This document shows, one piece after another, positions 1 through 6,922 of a stretch of 9,079 nucleotides of DNA. Both the position numbers and the translations under genes were made by a program. Source of the DNA: Alphaproteobacteria bacterium (GTDB lineage Bacteria; Pseudomonadota; Alphaproteobacteria; CACIAM-22H2); NCBI GenBank assembly GCA_947500965.1, contig CANMWW010000055.1, forward strand, positions 1 through 9,079. The letters are read 5' to 3'. The notes under the pieces were generated by a model, which did no database searches, was not told the origin of the DNA, and was given only the letters and a program-made list of their open reading frames with translations. Within the stretch, counting starts at the first letter, position 1, and every line of letters begins with the position of its first letter.

Positions 1-127
1 CGACGCCATGACCAAGACCCTGGTCGCGAGCGTCGTCGACAGGGAGACGGGATCCGTCGTGTCCGAGGTCCCGCCCGAGGCCCTGCGCATCCTCGCCCAG
101 CGCACCGCGGAGTTCCGCGGCAAGATC
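1..127. repeat. Left copy of a 127-bp exact terminal direct repeat
   Basis: These bases are identical to 8953-9079. They lie inside flaG, and joining the two copies restores an unbroken flaG frame, so the window can be read as a circle of 8952 bp. A perfect overlap of 127 bp is a common de Bruijn k-mer size, which suggests that an assembler closed the contig and that this is not an evolved repeat. The sequence alone cannot distinguish a circular molecule, a tandem array, or a loop caused by a second identical flaG segment in the genome. Confidence 0.97.
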
Positions 128-145
128 TTCGACGCCAAGGCGTGA
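1..145 (+). CDS. flaG: FlaG flagellar protein, C-terminal part (5' end lies at the right end of the window)
   Basis: This is the 3' portion of the gene that begins at 8759. Base 1 is the last base of codon 65 and the stop TGA is at 143-145. It encodes residues 66-112, including the FlaG signature: a V-x-D-x-x-T-G-x-V-V strand followed by E-V-P-P-E-A and a helix, ending in K-I-F-D-A-K-A. FlaG-family proteins are small and often encoded beside flagellin; in some bacteria they affect filament length. The gene is cut only because the sequence was linearised here; joined across the terminal repeat it is complete at 112 aa, within the family's usual size. The FlaG-domain assignment is strong, while its precise role in this organism is inferred. 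Confidence 0.88.
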   Translation, partial: DAMTKTLVASVVDRETGSVVSEVPPEALRILAQRTAEFRGKIFDAKA

Positions 146-158
146 CGGGCAGGCCGCC

Positions 159-389
159 GTGATCCCCAGGGCCTCCGCCATCGCCGCTTCGCTGCCGGAG
201 CCCAGGCTGGCTCTCGACGTCGCGCATCGCAGCCCCGCGGCTGCGCTGGCTGCCGCGTCCGCCATGCCTGCCGCCAATCCGCCGGCACGGATGCGGGTGG
301 TGCCTGCCGTCGACGCCGCGGACGGCGCGTCGAGCGGCCGCGCGCGCCAAGGCGCTGGCGCGATGCCCGGGCGAGGCATCCTCGCATGA
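159..389 (+). CDS. Doubtful small Ala/Pro-rich ORF, possibly a leader coupled to the downstream lipoprotein gene
   Basis: This is a 76-codon frame from a GTG at 159 to TGA at 387-389. The product is rich in Ala, Pro and Arg, with no recognisable domain, signal peptide or membrane segment. Roughly four fifths of its third codon positions are G or C, which fits coding use here, but random frames in such GC-rich DNA also stay open. Its stop overlaps the ATG of the lipoprotein gene (ATGA, 386-389), an arrangement typical of translational coupling, and that start lies behind a hairpin that pairs its ribosome binding site. This context is the main reason to list it. A GGCAGG stretch upstream of the GTG is a possible but weak ribosome binding site. 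Without it, 146-385 is non-coding spacer after flaG. Confidence 0.25.
   Translation: MIPRASAIAASLPEPRLALDVAHRSPAAALAAASAMPAANPPARMRVVPAVDAADGASSGRARQGAGAMPGRGILA
371..385 (+). promoter_or_regulatory. Hairpin pairing the ribosome binding site of the lipoprotein gene
   Basis: GCGAGG (371-376) and CCTCGC (380-385) form a perfect 6-bp stem with a CAT loop, ending directly before the ATG at 386. The only plausible Shine-Dalgarno, GAGG at 373-376, lies in the left arm. Folded, it would be hidden. A ribosome terminating at 387-389 on the upstream ORF would open it. The pairing is seen directly; the regulatory effect is inferred. Confidence 0.45.
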
Positions 390-721
390 CCTGCAGGCGC
401 CTCCTGCGGAACGGACTCCTCGTAGCCCTGGCCGCCGCCGCCGGATGCGGCCCGGTCGAGCCGGTGAGCGTCGCCTGGAACGCCGCCTTCATCGCTGCGA
501 GCCCCGTCGGGACCGCGTTGGCCGATTCCTGCGACGAGTTCGCGCCTACGCAGTCCACGATCCGCTGGTGCCGCCTGCGCCAGCGCCTCTTCGGTTCCGA
601 GGAGGAGCGCCAGCTGGAGGAGCTTCGCCGCCAGCCGCAGCGTTTTTCCTGTCGCCGGAGCCTCGCGGATACGGAGTGCACGCCGATCGCGGGTTCCGTC
701 CCGGTCACCCTGCCGCGGTGA
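386..721 (+). CDS. Small predicted outer-membrane lipoprotein, cysteine-rich, function unknown
   Basis: This gene encodes a 111-residue protein with a type II signal peptide. The N-terminus is basic (R4, R5, R8), followed by a hydrophobic stretch at residues 10-19 and a lipobox A18-A19-G20-C21, so Cys21 is the likely lipidated residue. The -3 residue is Ala, not the preferred Leu, so the match is good but not ideal. The mature part holds four more cysteines (49, 62, 89, 98), enough for two disulfides in the periplasm, and an acidic/basic helical stretch around 70-85. I recognise no family. It ends 21 nt before the convergent methyltransferase gene. It lies downstream of flaG on the same strand, so it could share the flagellin transcript, but nothing in the protein itself shows a flagellar role. 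Start ATG at 386 has GAGG nine bases upstream. Confidence 0.6.
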   Translation: MTCRRLLRNGLLVALAAAAGCGPVEPVSVAWNAAFIAASPVGTALADSCDEFAPTQSTIRWCRLRQRLFGSEEERQLEELRRQPQRFSCRRSLADTECTPIAGSVPVTLPR

Positions 722-742
722 CGCGGGCCGTCCGGCCTGTCC

Positions 743-1252
743 CTACCGGGTCGCGACGACGTTCAGGCTGATCAGGTAGCCGTAGGGCGCGTAGCTGCTG
801 GCGTCCTCGAATATCCCGAAATCGCCGACCCGCTCCGCGCGCGAGAACTGTGCCTGCCGCAGGAAGGCAAGCAGGAACCGCTCGTTGAACCCGATGAAGT
901 GGAAGTCGTGCGCGTCGGTCTGGCCGCCGAACATCATGCGCATGACATGGAACTTCCTCTCCGACGAGGCCCGCGGATCGATGAAGAGGTGGCAGAGCAG
1001 GTCCATGTCGGGGACGGAGACGCGCAGCTTGCCGCCGGGCACGAGTACCCGCCTGATGCCTGCGAGCGTCTGCACGATCTTCTCCTGCGGTACGTGCTCG
1101 AGCACGTGGCTGGCATAGACCTCCGAGCACGACTCGTCGGGAAACTGCCCGAGGTCGGATATGTCGCCGACGAAGTCGACGCCCGGCCCCGCCTTGATGT
1201 TCAGGATCTTCCATCCTTCCTTCACGGCCACGCCGCCGATGTGGAGCTTCAT
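743..1252 (-). CDS. Class I SAM-dependent methyltransferase-like protein (glycan-locus type)
   Basis: The protein has 169 residues, starting at the ATG at 1252. That start is chosen because a full AAGGAGG (complement of 1260-1266) sits seven bases upstream; the 11-residue extension to 1285 lacks such a site. It reads K-L-H-I-G-G at residues 2-7, G-W-K-I-L-N at 13-18, an acidic D-F-V-G-D at 26-30, then A-S-H-V-L-E-H at 47-53 and V-P-G-G-K-L at 71-76. This is the order of a Rossmann methyltransferase: SAM loop, acidic strand 2, motif IV and motif VI. The first glycine-rich loop is reduced compared with the usual GxGxG. The later D-F-H-F-I-G-F-N at 116-123 recalls predicted SAM-dependent methyltransferases found in polysaccharide and glycosylation gene sets. 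As the last gene of the operon, it probably methylates the sugar added by the upstream transferases, or flagellin itself; the substrate is inference. Confidence 0.78.
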   Translation of the reverse strand: MKLHIGGVAVKEGWKILNIKAGPGVDFVGDISDLGQFPDESCSEVYASHVLEHVPQEKIVQTLAGIRRVLVPGGKLRVSVPDMDLLCHLFIDPRASSERKFHVMRMMFGGQTDAHDFHFIGFNERFLLAFLRQAQFSRAERVGDFGIFEDASSYAPYGYLISLNVVATR

Positions 1253-1259
1253 CTCGAGT

Positions 1260-1266
1260 CCTCCTT
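1260..1266 (-). promoter_or_regulatory. Strong ribosome binding site fixing the start of the terminal methyltransferase
   Basis: The minus strand reads AAGGAGG here, a near-perfect Shine-Dalgarno sequence, seven bases before the ATG at 1252-1250. It decides this start over the one at 1285. It also suggests that this gene, separated by 94 nt from its upstream neighbour, is translated independently and not by coupling. Confidence 0.8.
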
Positions 1267-1346
1267 GGTGCACTCGCCAGTGCATGGCGCAGCGTCCGCT
1301 TCCCGAACGGCCATATTCCCGCCGGCAACTCCCGGTACATGCCGGC

Positions 1347-1928
1347 TCAGTTGCGAGCAGTGCCTGTTGCAGTCCTCTCGCTCGCGCTTGGCCCGGGCGG
1401 GACGTCTGGTACCGCGACGACCATGAATCCGTTGGGTATCCGGCGAAGCGTCGCGAGCGTGAAATGCCGGAACAGCAGCGGCAGCCACCATTCGGCCGGT
1501 TGCTGGATCAGATGCGCGTTCCGTCCGTCCGGGAGCGTCTTGATCGCGGGGCCAGTGTGGATTGTGAACAGCCCGAGCCGCATGGTCACGCGAGCAAGAT
1601 CCTCGAGGACATCGCCCACGCAGTCCATCTCGACGTGCTCGAGCACGTCGATGCATGCGACCATGTCGGCTGGCGCCGGCGCCACGGCCCATTCGGGCGC
1701 CGCTGGTTCATAGTGGCGTATGGGGGGGCAGGCCTCGCCGAGAAGCCGCGCCAGTTCCCGCCCGAGACGTCCCTTTCCCGCGCCATAGTCGAGCAGTTCC
1801 GTGACCCCATGGTCCTCGATGATCCTCGCCACGGTCGGGGCGAAGAACTCGGAGGCCATCCCGTATTCCGGGCAGGCGGCGTGCAGCGCGGCTTGCTGTG
1901 CGCGATATTCCTCTGTGATCAAGGGCAT
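1347..1928 (-). CDS. Class I SAM-dependent methyltransferase
   Basis: The protein has 193 residues, starting at the ATG at 1928, with GGAAGG (complement of 1938-1943) nine bases upstream; further upstream the frame runs into the preceding gene. Motif I is clear: L-L-D-Y-G-A-G-K-G-R-L-G at 45-56 forms the SAM loop. An acidic residue after strand 2 (Y73-E74-P75) and C-I-D-V-L-E-H-V-E at 92-100 follow. A distinctive stretch, H-T-G-P-A-I-K at 124-130, then L-P-D-G-R-N-A-H-L-I-Q at 132-142 and W147-W148, recalls a methyltransferase family seen in phages and surface-glycan loci. It lies 28 nt after the OGT-type gene and is probably on the same transcript. The likely acceptor is a hydroxyl or amine on the flagellin glycan, but protein methylation is not excluded. 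The enzyme class is well supported; the substrate is inference. Confidence 0.85.
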   Translation of the reverse strand: MPLITEEYRAQQAALHAACPEYGMASEFFAPTVARIIEDHGVTELLDYGAGKGRLGRELARLLGEACPPIRHYEPAAPEWAVAPAPADMVACIDVLEHVEMDCVGDVLEDLARVTMRLGLFTIHTGPAIKTLPDGRNAHLIQQPAEWWLPLLFRHFTLATLRRIPNGFMVVAVPDVPPGPSASERTATGTARN

Positions 1929-1956
1929 TCCGCGTCGCCTTCCATGTGCGCGATCT

Positions 1957-4900
1957 TCATCGCCGGACGCCGACGGCCATGCGCGACGGTTGCCCCGGAG
2001 TGGCCAGGTCCCGTTCGCACCAGTCCTCCCACATCCGGCGATATGCGTCCTCCAGGCGGTGCACGAAGGCAGGAGCGTCGGAGAAGCCGGCGACGCCGAC
2101 ATGCGCGCGCAGAGCGGCTAGGGCATCGAGGTCGCGCGCGCGCGCGACCGCGATGTCGACATAGGCGCCTACATCGCCTGCGACCCAGTCGCCCAGTCCC
2201 GCCGCCTTCAGAAGCGTCTCGCCGCTGCGGGTCATCATGCCGCCGCGCCCGCGCAGCGAGACCACGGGCACGCCGGCGTTCAGCGCCTCGGCGGTCGAGG
2301 TGCATCCGTTGTACGGGAAGGGATCGAGCATGATGTCGATGTCGGCGAACCGCCGGCGATGCGCGTCGGTCGGCAGCCGCCCCTCAAGGTCGAGGCGCGA
2401 CGGGTCGCCGCCCAGAGCGGCGAACGCCTTGCGGAAGTCCTCCGCCACGCGGGTGTCGCCGACCGCATGGGTCTTCACGAGGATCCGCGCCCCGGGCGTG
2501 CGCCCGAGGATCCCCGCCCAGGCGGCGAGGACGGGATCGGCGATCTTCTTGAGGACGTTGAAGCAGCCGAAGGTGACGTGGCCGCGCGCAAGCGCCGGCA
2601 GGGGCGAGGGCGCGATCTGCGGCGCGGAGTAGCAGAGGTAGCAGCCATCGAGCCGCATCGGTCGCTCGACATAGAGATGCTCGTCCTCCGGCGGCAGGAC
2701 GGTGGGGTCGGCGATGATCCAGTCGATGGCGTCGAGGCCGGTGGTCTGCGGATATCCGATCCACGACGCCTGCACGGGCGCGGGGCGGCGCGCGAAGAGC
2801 GGAAGCCGCGAGCGCGCGCTATGCCCCGTCAGGTCGACGAGTATGTCGATCCCGTCGGCCTCGATCGCGTCGTGCGCGTCGTCGTCGGACATGAAGGCGA
2901 TGTCGCGCCAACCCTGCACGCTGCGCTTCATGCGCGCGGTCGCGAGGTCGGAGGTCTCCTGGTTGGCGTAGGCGAAGACATCCACCTGCGCGCGCGCGGC
3001 ATGGGCCGCAAGGACGCCTTCCAGGAAATAGCCGACGGAATGCTGGCGGAAGTCGCCCGAGACATAGCCGACGCGCAGGCGCCGCCGCGGGCTCGCCGCG
3101 TGCCCGCGTCGACCGGCCGCGCGCGTCGCCACGGCAAGGTCGCGGCCGAACGCGCGATGCGCCTGGGCTATCTCCTCGGGCGAAAGGGTCGACGAGTAGT
3201 TCATCGTGAAGAGCAGGTTGCTTCGCTTGTCCCAGTCCCCGCGAAGCAGCGCGACCGAGTGGCCGAAGTCCTCGAGCGCCGCGTCCACTCGCCGCATGTC
3301 GAGCAGTGCCTTCGCGCGATTGTTCAGGGCGTTCGCGTGGCCGGGGGCGATGGCCAGGGCCTGGTCGTAGCTTGCGATCGCGTCGACGAAACGGTTGTGC
3401 TCCTGCAGCGCGTTGGCGCGGTTGTACCAGGCATCGGCGTGGTCCGGCCGGATGGCGATCGCGCGGTCGAAGCTCGACAGCGAGTCCTGCAGCGCCTTCA
3501 TGGACATGAAGGCGCAACCGCGGTTGCTGAAGGCATCTGCGTAGTCCGGCCTGAGCCGCACCGCCTGGTCATAGGCGGCGATCGCCTCTTCGTGGGCGCC
3601 GAGCGCCGCGAGCGCGGTGCCAAGATTGTTCCATGTCTCCGCGTATGCGGGGCGCAAGGCGATCGCGCGACGATATGATTCGGCGGCCTCGGCGTGCCGT
3701 CGGAGCGCCCGCAGGAGGACCCCGCGATTGTTGTGGGCTTCCGCCAGGCCCTGGTCGACGGCGATGGCACGATCGTAGCTTTCGAGCGCCTCCTCGTTGC
3801 GGGCCAGCCGGGCGAGCACGTTGCCCCGATTGCAGAACGCGCGTGCATGCGACGGATTGGCGGCGACGGCGTCGCCATAGGCATCAAGCGCCTCTGCCGG
3901 TCGGGCCAGCGCCTCGAGCGCGATCGCGCGGTTGAAATGCGCGTCGGCATATCCCGGCGCCAGCGCGAGCGCGCGGGCGTAGCTTTCGAGCGCTTCCTCG
4001 TCGCGCCGGCAGTCGTGCAGGGCATTGCCGCGGTTGCTGAACGCCTCCGCGGCGCCAGGATCGATGGCGATCGCCGCGTCGTAGGCGGCGACCGCCTCCT
4101 TCGCGCGCCCGAGCTCGTGGAGCGCGAGACCCTTGCCGTGATGGGCGGCGGCGGCGAGCGGATCAAGGCCGATCGCCGCCTCGAAGCAGGCGAGGGCTTC
4201 CTGCGCCTTGCCGAGTTCGTGGAGGACCAGGCCGGCGTTGCATCGGTACCTCGCGGAGCGGGGCTCGGCCGCGATGGCGGCAAGCAGGCTGCCTGCCGCC
4301 TCTTCCCTCCTGCCAAGGCGCGAGAGCATGGCGCCGCGTCGGTGGAGGGTCTCGGCATGGCCCGGCTCGGCGCGGAGCGCCGCGTCGCAGGCCTCGAGGC
4401 ATTCGTCGTGCCTGCCCGCCTCCTCGAGGAGGATCGAGAGGTTGCGGCCCTTGGCACCATCGTCCGGGCGCAGCGTCGCGGCGCGCGTGGCCGCGAGGAT
4501 CGCGTCCTCCAGTCGCCCGAGCGCGCGCAGCGCCGTGGCGCGGCTGGCCTCGCAGTCGGCAAGGCGAGCATCGTCGCAGCCGAGCGCGATCGCGTGGTCG
4601 AGGCTGGACAGCGCCTCGTCGGCGCGGCCGGCGCGGAGCAGCGCAAGGGCTAGATTGTACCACGCGTCGCGCTGCCCGGGCTCCGCGTGGATCGCCGCCA
4701 CCTGCGCGTCGATCGCCTCGGCGTCGCGGCCGAGAGCGGCGAGGGCGTTGCCGCGCACGTGCTGGTTCCCCGCATGCGCGGGGGCAAGCGCACAGGCGTG
4801 TTCGGCGGAGGCGAGCGCCTCTTCGGCCTGCCCGGCGCCCAGCAGCGCCCGGGCAAGGTTGCGTCGCGACGCCGCGTGGTCGCCTCTGACCTCGATCGCG

Positions 4901-5097
4901 CTCCTGAGCAGCGCGATGCCAGAATCGCAACGGCCATCCTCGACGGCGAGAGCGCCGAGGAGCTGCAGCGCGTCGAAATGGCGAGGTTCCACGGCGAGTA
5001 CCGCGCGATAGCCGTGCTCGGCGTCGGCGCGCCGCCCGGCGCGATGGTGGTCGACCGCGGTCGCGAGGAGCGCCGCCGCTTCATGTTGCGTCGTCAT
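1957..5097 (-). CDS. SPINDLY/OGT-type glycosyltransferase (GT41-like) with about 18 TPRs
   Basis: The protein has 1046 residues and no signal peptide, so it is cytosolic. Residues 7-621 form about 18 tetratricopeptide repeats of 34 residues, mostly with the N-x-G-x-A-L and A-x-x-x-Y-D-x-A-I patterns. The C-terminal catalytic half is the bacterial OGT/SPINDLY type: G-Y-V-S-G-D-F at 677-683 with H686, D-L-T-G-H-S at 755-760, F-G-C-F-N-V-L-K-K at 843-851 (the Lys corresponds to the nucleotide-sugar-binding lysine region of OGT), and L-D-P-F-P-Y-N-G at 924-931 followed by G-V-P-V-V-S-L at 942-948. OGT-family enzymes transfer a sugar from a nucleotide donor to Ser/Thr. Beside flagellin, the likely acceptor is flagellin, with the TPR superhelix as its docking surface. 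The start at 5097 overlaps the upstream stop by ATGA, with GGAG five bases before it. The open frame beyond 5097 overlaps the neighbouring gene and is not part of this protein. Confidence 0.92.
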   Translation of the reverse strand: MTTQHEAAALLATAVDHHRAGRRADAEHGYRAVLAVEPRHFDALQLLGALAVEDGRCDSGIALLRSAIEVRGDHAASRRNLARALLGAGQAEEALASAEHACALAPAHAGNQHVRGNALAALGRDAEAIDAQVAAIHAEPGQRDAWYNLALALLRAGRADEALSSLDHAIALGCDDARLADCEASRATALRALGRLEDAILAATRAATLRPDDGAKGRNLSILLEEAGRHDECLEACDAALRAEPGHAETLHRRGAMLSRLGRREEAAGSLLAAIAAEPRSARYRCNAGLVLHELGKAQEALACFEAAIGLDPLAAAAHHGKGLALHELGRAKEAVAAYDAAIAIDPGAAEAFSNRGNALHDCRRDEEALESYARALALAPGYADAHFNRAIALEALARPAEALDAYGDAVAANPSHARAFCNRGNVLARLARNEEALESYDRAIAVDQGLAEAHNNRGVLLRALRRHAEAAESYRRAIALRPAYAETWNNLGTALAALGAHEEAIAAYDQAVRLRPDYADAFSNRGCAFMSMKALQDSLSSFDRAIAIRPDHADAWYNRANALQEHNRFVDAIASYDQALAIAPGHANALNNRAKALLDMRRVDAALEDFGHSVALLRGDWDKRSNLLFTMNYSSTLSPEEIAQAHRAFGRDLAVATRAAGRRGHAASPRRRLRVGYVSGDFRQHSVGYFLEGVLAAHAARAQVDVFAYANQETSDLATARMKRSVQGWRDIAFMSDDDAHDAIEADGIDILVDLTGHSARSRLPLFARRPAPVQASWIGYPQTTGLDAIDWIIADPTVLPPEDEHLYVERPMRLDGCYLCYSAPQIAPSPLPALARGHVTFGCFNVLKKIADPVLAAWAGILGRTPGARILVKTHAVGDTRVAEDFRKAFAALGGDPSRLDLEGRLPTDAHRRRFADIDIMLDPFPYNGCTSTAEALNAGVPVVSLRGRGGMMTRSGETLLKAAGLGDWVAGDVGAYVDIAVARARDLDALAALRAHVGVAGFSDAPAFVHRLEDAYRRMWEDWCERDLATPGQPSRMAVGVRR
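2130..2149. repeat. 20-bp perfect palindrome with a (CG)7 core inside the OGT-type gene
   Basis: GGTC, an alternating CG tract and GACC form a perfect palindrome; 2133-2146 is seven CG units. It encodes the V-A-R-A-R-D stretch near residue 985 of the protein. Such a tract can adopt Z-DNA or cruciform structure and could slip, but seven dinucleotides is short and the genome is GC-rich, so chance is a fair explanation. Confidence 0.5.
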
Positions 5098-6920
5098 GCA
5101 TGCTCCGGGAGCTGGAGGCGCGTCGAAGAAGCGCCGCGCCCGAGGGTTGGGAATGCATCGCGCAGCGCCTCGTCCAGGCCTTCCAGGACGCTGGTCCAGT
5201 CCCCGGGCCTTGGCTGGCGGATGATCCTGACCGACCGATACCAGTACGAGGCCCGCGCCGAGAGGCCCCAGCGCCAGTCCGCCGCGAAGGGCAGGAGCAG
5301 GAAGACCGGCACGCCGAGCCCGCCGGCGAGATGGGCCGTGACGTTGCTGATCGTCACCACGGCGTCGCAGGCCGTGACCAGCGCGGCGAGGCCGTCGATG
5401 TCGTTCGTCGTGTCGACGCCGGGCGCCTCCAGCGCGTCCAGCCCCGCGCCGCGCAGCCCCGCGATGGCGTCGGCGCAGTCGCCATATTGCAGGCTCGCCA
5501 GTCGCGCGCCGCGCAGCGCCGGCACCTCGGTCAGGCGCCGCGCGGAGAAGGATTTCGCCGGGACGCGGATGCTCGACCAGCTCACCCCGACCAGCGGTCG
5601 GTCCGGCCGGGCCAGTTGCGAGCGCATCGCCGCGGCACGGCCGGGGTCGCTGGCGAGGAAAGGCGTCGCCGGGAAGCGTCCGGGCGAGGCACGGAAGAGC
5701 CGGCCGAGGCTGCCGAACGGCAGATGGCTGTCGTACTCGGCGCTCGCCGCCTCGTCGCGGGGGATCGCATGCACGGCGGGGAAGGACCTGCCGATCAGCG
5801 GGACGAGCCGCCTGTCCGTCGCCACGACGACGCGCCGGCATGACGCCGCGAGGTCAGGCAGCATCGAGGCGAACATCACCTCGTCGCCGATCCCCTGTTC
5901 GCCCCAGGCGAGCACGGTATCGGAGCGACGCGACATGTCCCATCGCGGCTTCGTGGTGGAAAGGCGGAACGAGACGAACTCGGGTGCCTGCCACCTGCTC
6001 TCGTAGAGCGGCCAGCCGCGCTCGAATTCGCCGCGCCTGAGCATGGAAAGCGACTTGTTCCATGCCGCCGGTGCCTCCTGGCCGGCCATACCGGCCAGCC
6101 GGTCATGGAGGGCCTCGGCCTCCGCGTGGCGCCCGAGATCGCCAAGCAGGTTGGCAAGGTTCACGAGCGAAGGCGCGTGCCGTGGATCGAGCTGGATCGC
6201 CTTGGCGAAGTCGGTCGCCGCCGCCTCGAGTTCCCCCAGGTCGCGAAGCAGGTTCGCCCGGTGGTAGAAGGCGGCGGGCTGCGAGGGAGCGAGCGAGGCG
6301 GACAGGCCATGGGCCTCCAGCGCCTCCGCGTCGCGGCCAAGGTCGCGCAGGATCGTGCCGCGCAGGTCGTGCGCGCCGGCATGGCGGGGCGCGACGCCGA
6401 TCGCCCGGTCGACATCCGCGAGCGCATCGTCGAGGCGCCGGAGCGACTGCAGCACGAGCGCCCGGTTCACCAGGCGGCCTGGATCGTCGCCCCCGCCGCG
6501 TATCGCCGCGTCGTGGTCGGCCAGGGCGGCCTCCAGGCGGCCGAGCTCGGCGAGTGCGTTGCCGCGGTTCGACAGGATGGACGGTTCCCCGGGCGCGATG
6601 CCGAGCGCACGGTCATAGGCATGGACCGCGTCCGAGGGACGGCCCATGGCGCGCAGGATCGCGCCCTTCGCCGCATGCAGGTGGGCGTTGCGCGCGCTGA
6701 GTCCGATCGCGCGCTCGACCAGCGCCAGCGCGCTGGACGCGTTGCCGCTCCGGTATTCGACGAGGCTCAGGATGTTGAGGGCCGCGACGTCGTCAGGCGA
6801 CTGGCCAAGGATGGCCTCGCATATCCTCCTTGCCTCCGGCAACGCGCCGCGCGCATAGGCATCGGCCGCCCCCCGCGCGGTGGCTGGCATCGCTGCCATG
6901 CTGGTGGCCATGGCACCCAT
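5094..6920 (-). CDS. FlmG-like TPR + GT-B glycosyltransferase (heptosyltransferase-like fold)
   Basis: The protein has 608 residues and is cytosolic. Residues 11-282 form about eight TPRs. From about 295 (E-R-G-W-P-L-Y-E-S-R-W) the sequence enters a GT-B domain: W-G-E-Q-G-I-G-D-E at 339-347 (donor-loop motif of this group), V-G-V-S-W at 444-448, a second Rossmann half with A-C-D-A-V-V-T at 517-523, T-A-H-L-A-G at 528-533, and D-W-R-W-G at 548-552 near the end. TPR plus GT-B at about 600 aa is the architecture of Caulobacter FlmG, which binds flagellins through its TPRs and glycosylates them. The expected D-T/N-S before the conserved A-H is S525-N526-V-T here. Start: ATG 6920 has GAAGG (complement of 6931-6935) ten bases upstream; a GTG at 6926 overlapping the previous stop is an alternative that adds two residues. 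It ends in a 4-nt overlap with the OGT-type gene. Confidence 0.88.
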   Translation of the reverse strand: MGAMATSMAAMPATARGAADAYARGALPEARRICEAILGQSPDDVAALNILSLVEYRSGNASSALALVERAIGLSARNAHLHAAKGAILRAMGRPSDAVHAYDRALGIAPGEPSILSNRGNALAELGRLEAALADHDAAIRGGGDDPGRLVNRALVLQSLRRLDDALADVDRAIGVAPRHAGAHDLRGTILRDLGRDAEALEAHGLSASLAPSQPAAFYHRANLLRDLGELEAAATDFAKAIQLDPRHAPSLVNLANLLGDLGRHAEAEALHDRLAGMAGQEAPAAWNKSLSMLRRGEFERGWPLYESRWQAPEFVSFRLSTTKPRWDMSRRSDTVLAWGEQGIGDEVMFASMLPDLAASCRRVVVATDRRLVPLIGRSFPAVHAIPRDEAASAEYDSHLPFGSLGRLFRASPGRFPATPFLASDPGRAAAMRSQLARPDRPLVGVSWSSIRVPAKSFSARRLTEVPALRGARLASLQYGDCADAIAGLRGAGLDALEAPGVDTTNDIDGLAALVTACDAVVTISNVTAHLAGGLGVPVFLLLPFAADWRWGLSARASYWYRSVRIIRQPRPGDWTSVLEGLDEALRDAFPTLGRGASSTRLQLPEHA

Positions 6921-6922
6921 GC

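Noticed and set aside
722..742. Small GGCC/GGCC hairpin between the convergent lipoprotein and methyltransferase genes
   Set aside because: Only about 4-5 bp with a tiny loop and no T-run; too weak to call a terminator in DNA this GC-rich.
1161..2333. 390-codon plus-strand frame opposite both methyltransferase genes
   Set aside because: The methyltransferase motifs on the other strand are clear, and this frame yields only basic low-complexity protein.
2359..4653. Long plus-strand frames (2359-3678, 3694-4653) opposite the OGT-type gene
   Set aside because: They mirror the TPR repeats in antisense and lack recognisable domains; shadows of a strongly biased coding strand.
5098..5841. N-terminal extension of the OGT-type gene by 248 codons
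   Set aside because: It overlaps the C-terminal half of the FlmG-like gene in another frame, has no family similarity, and a good ATG with ribosome binding site exists at 5097.
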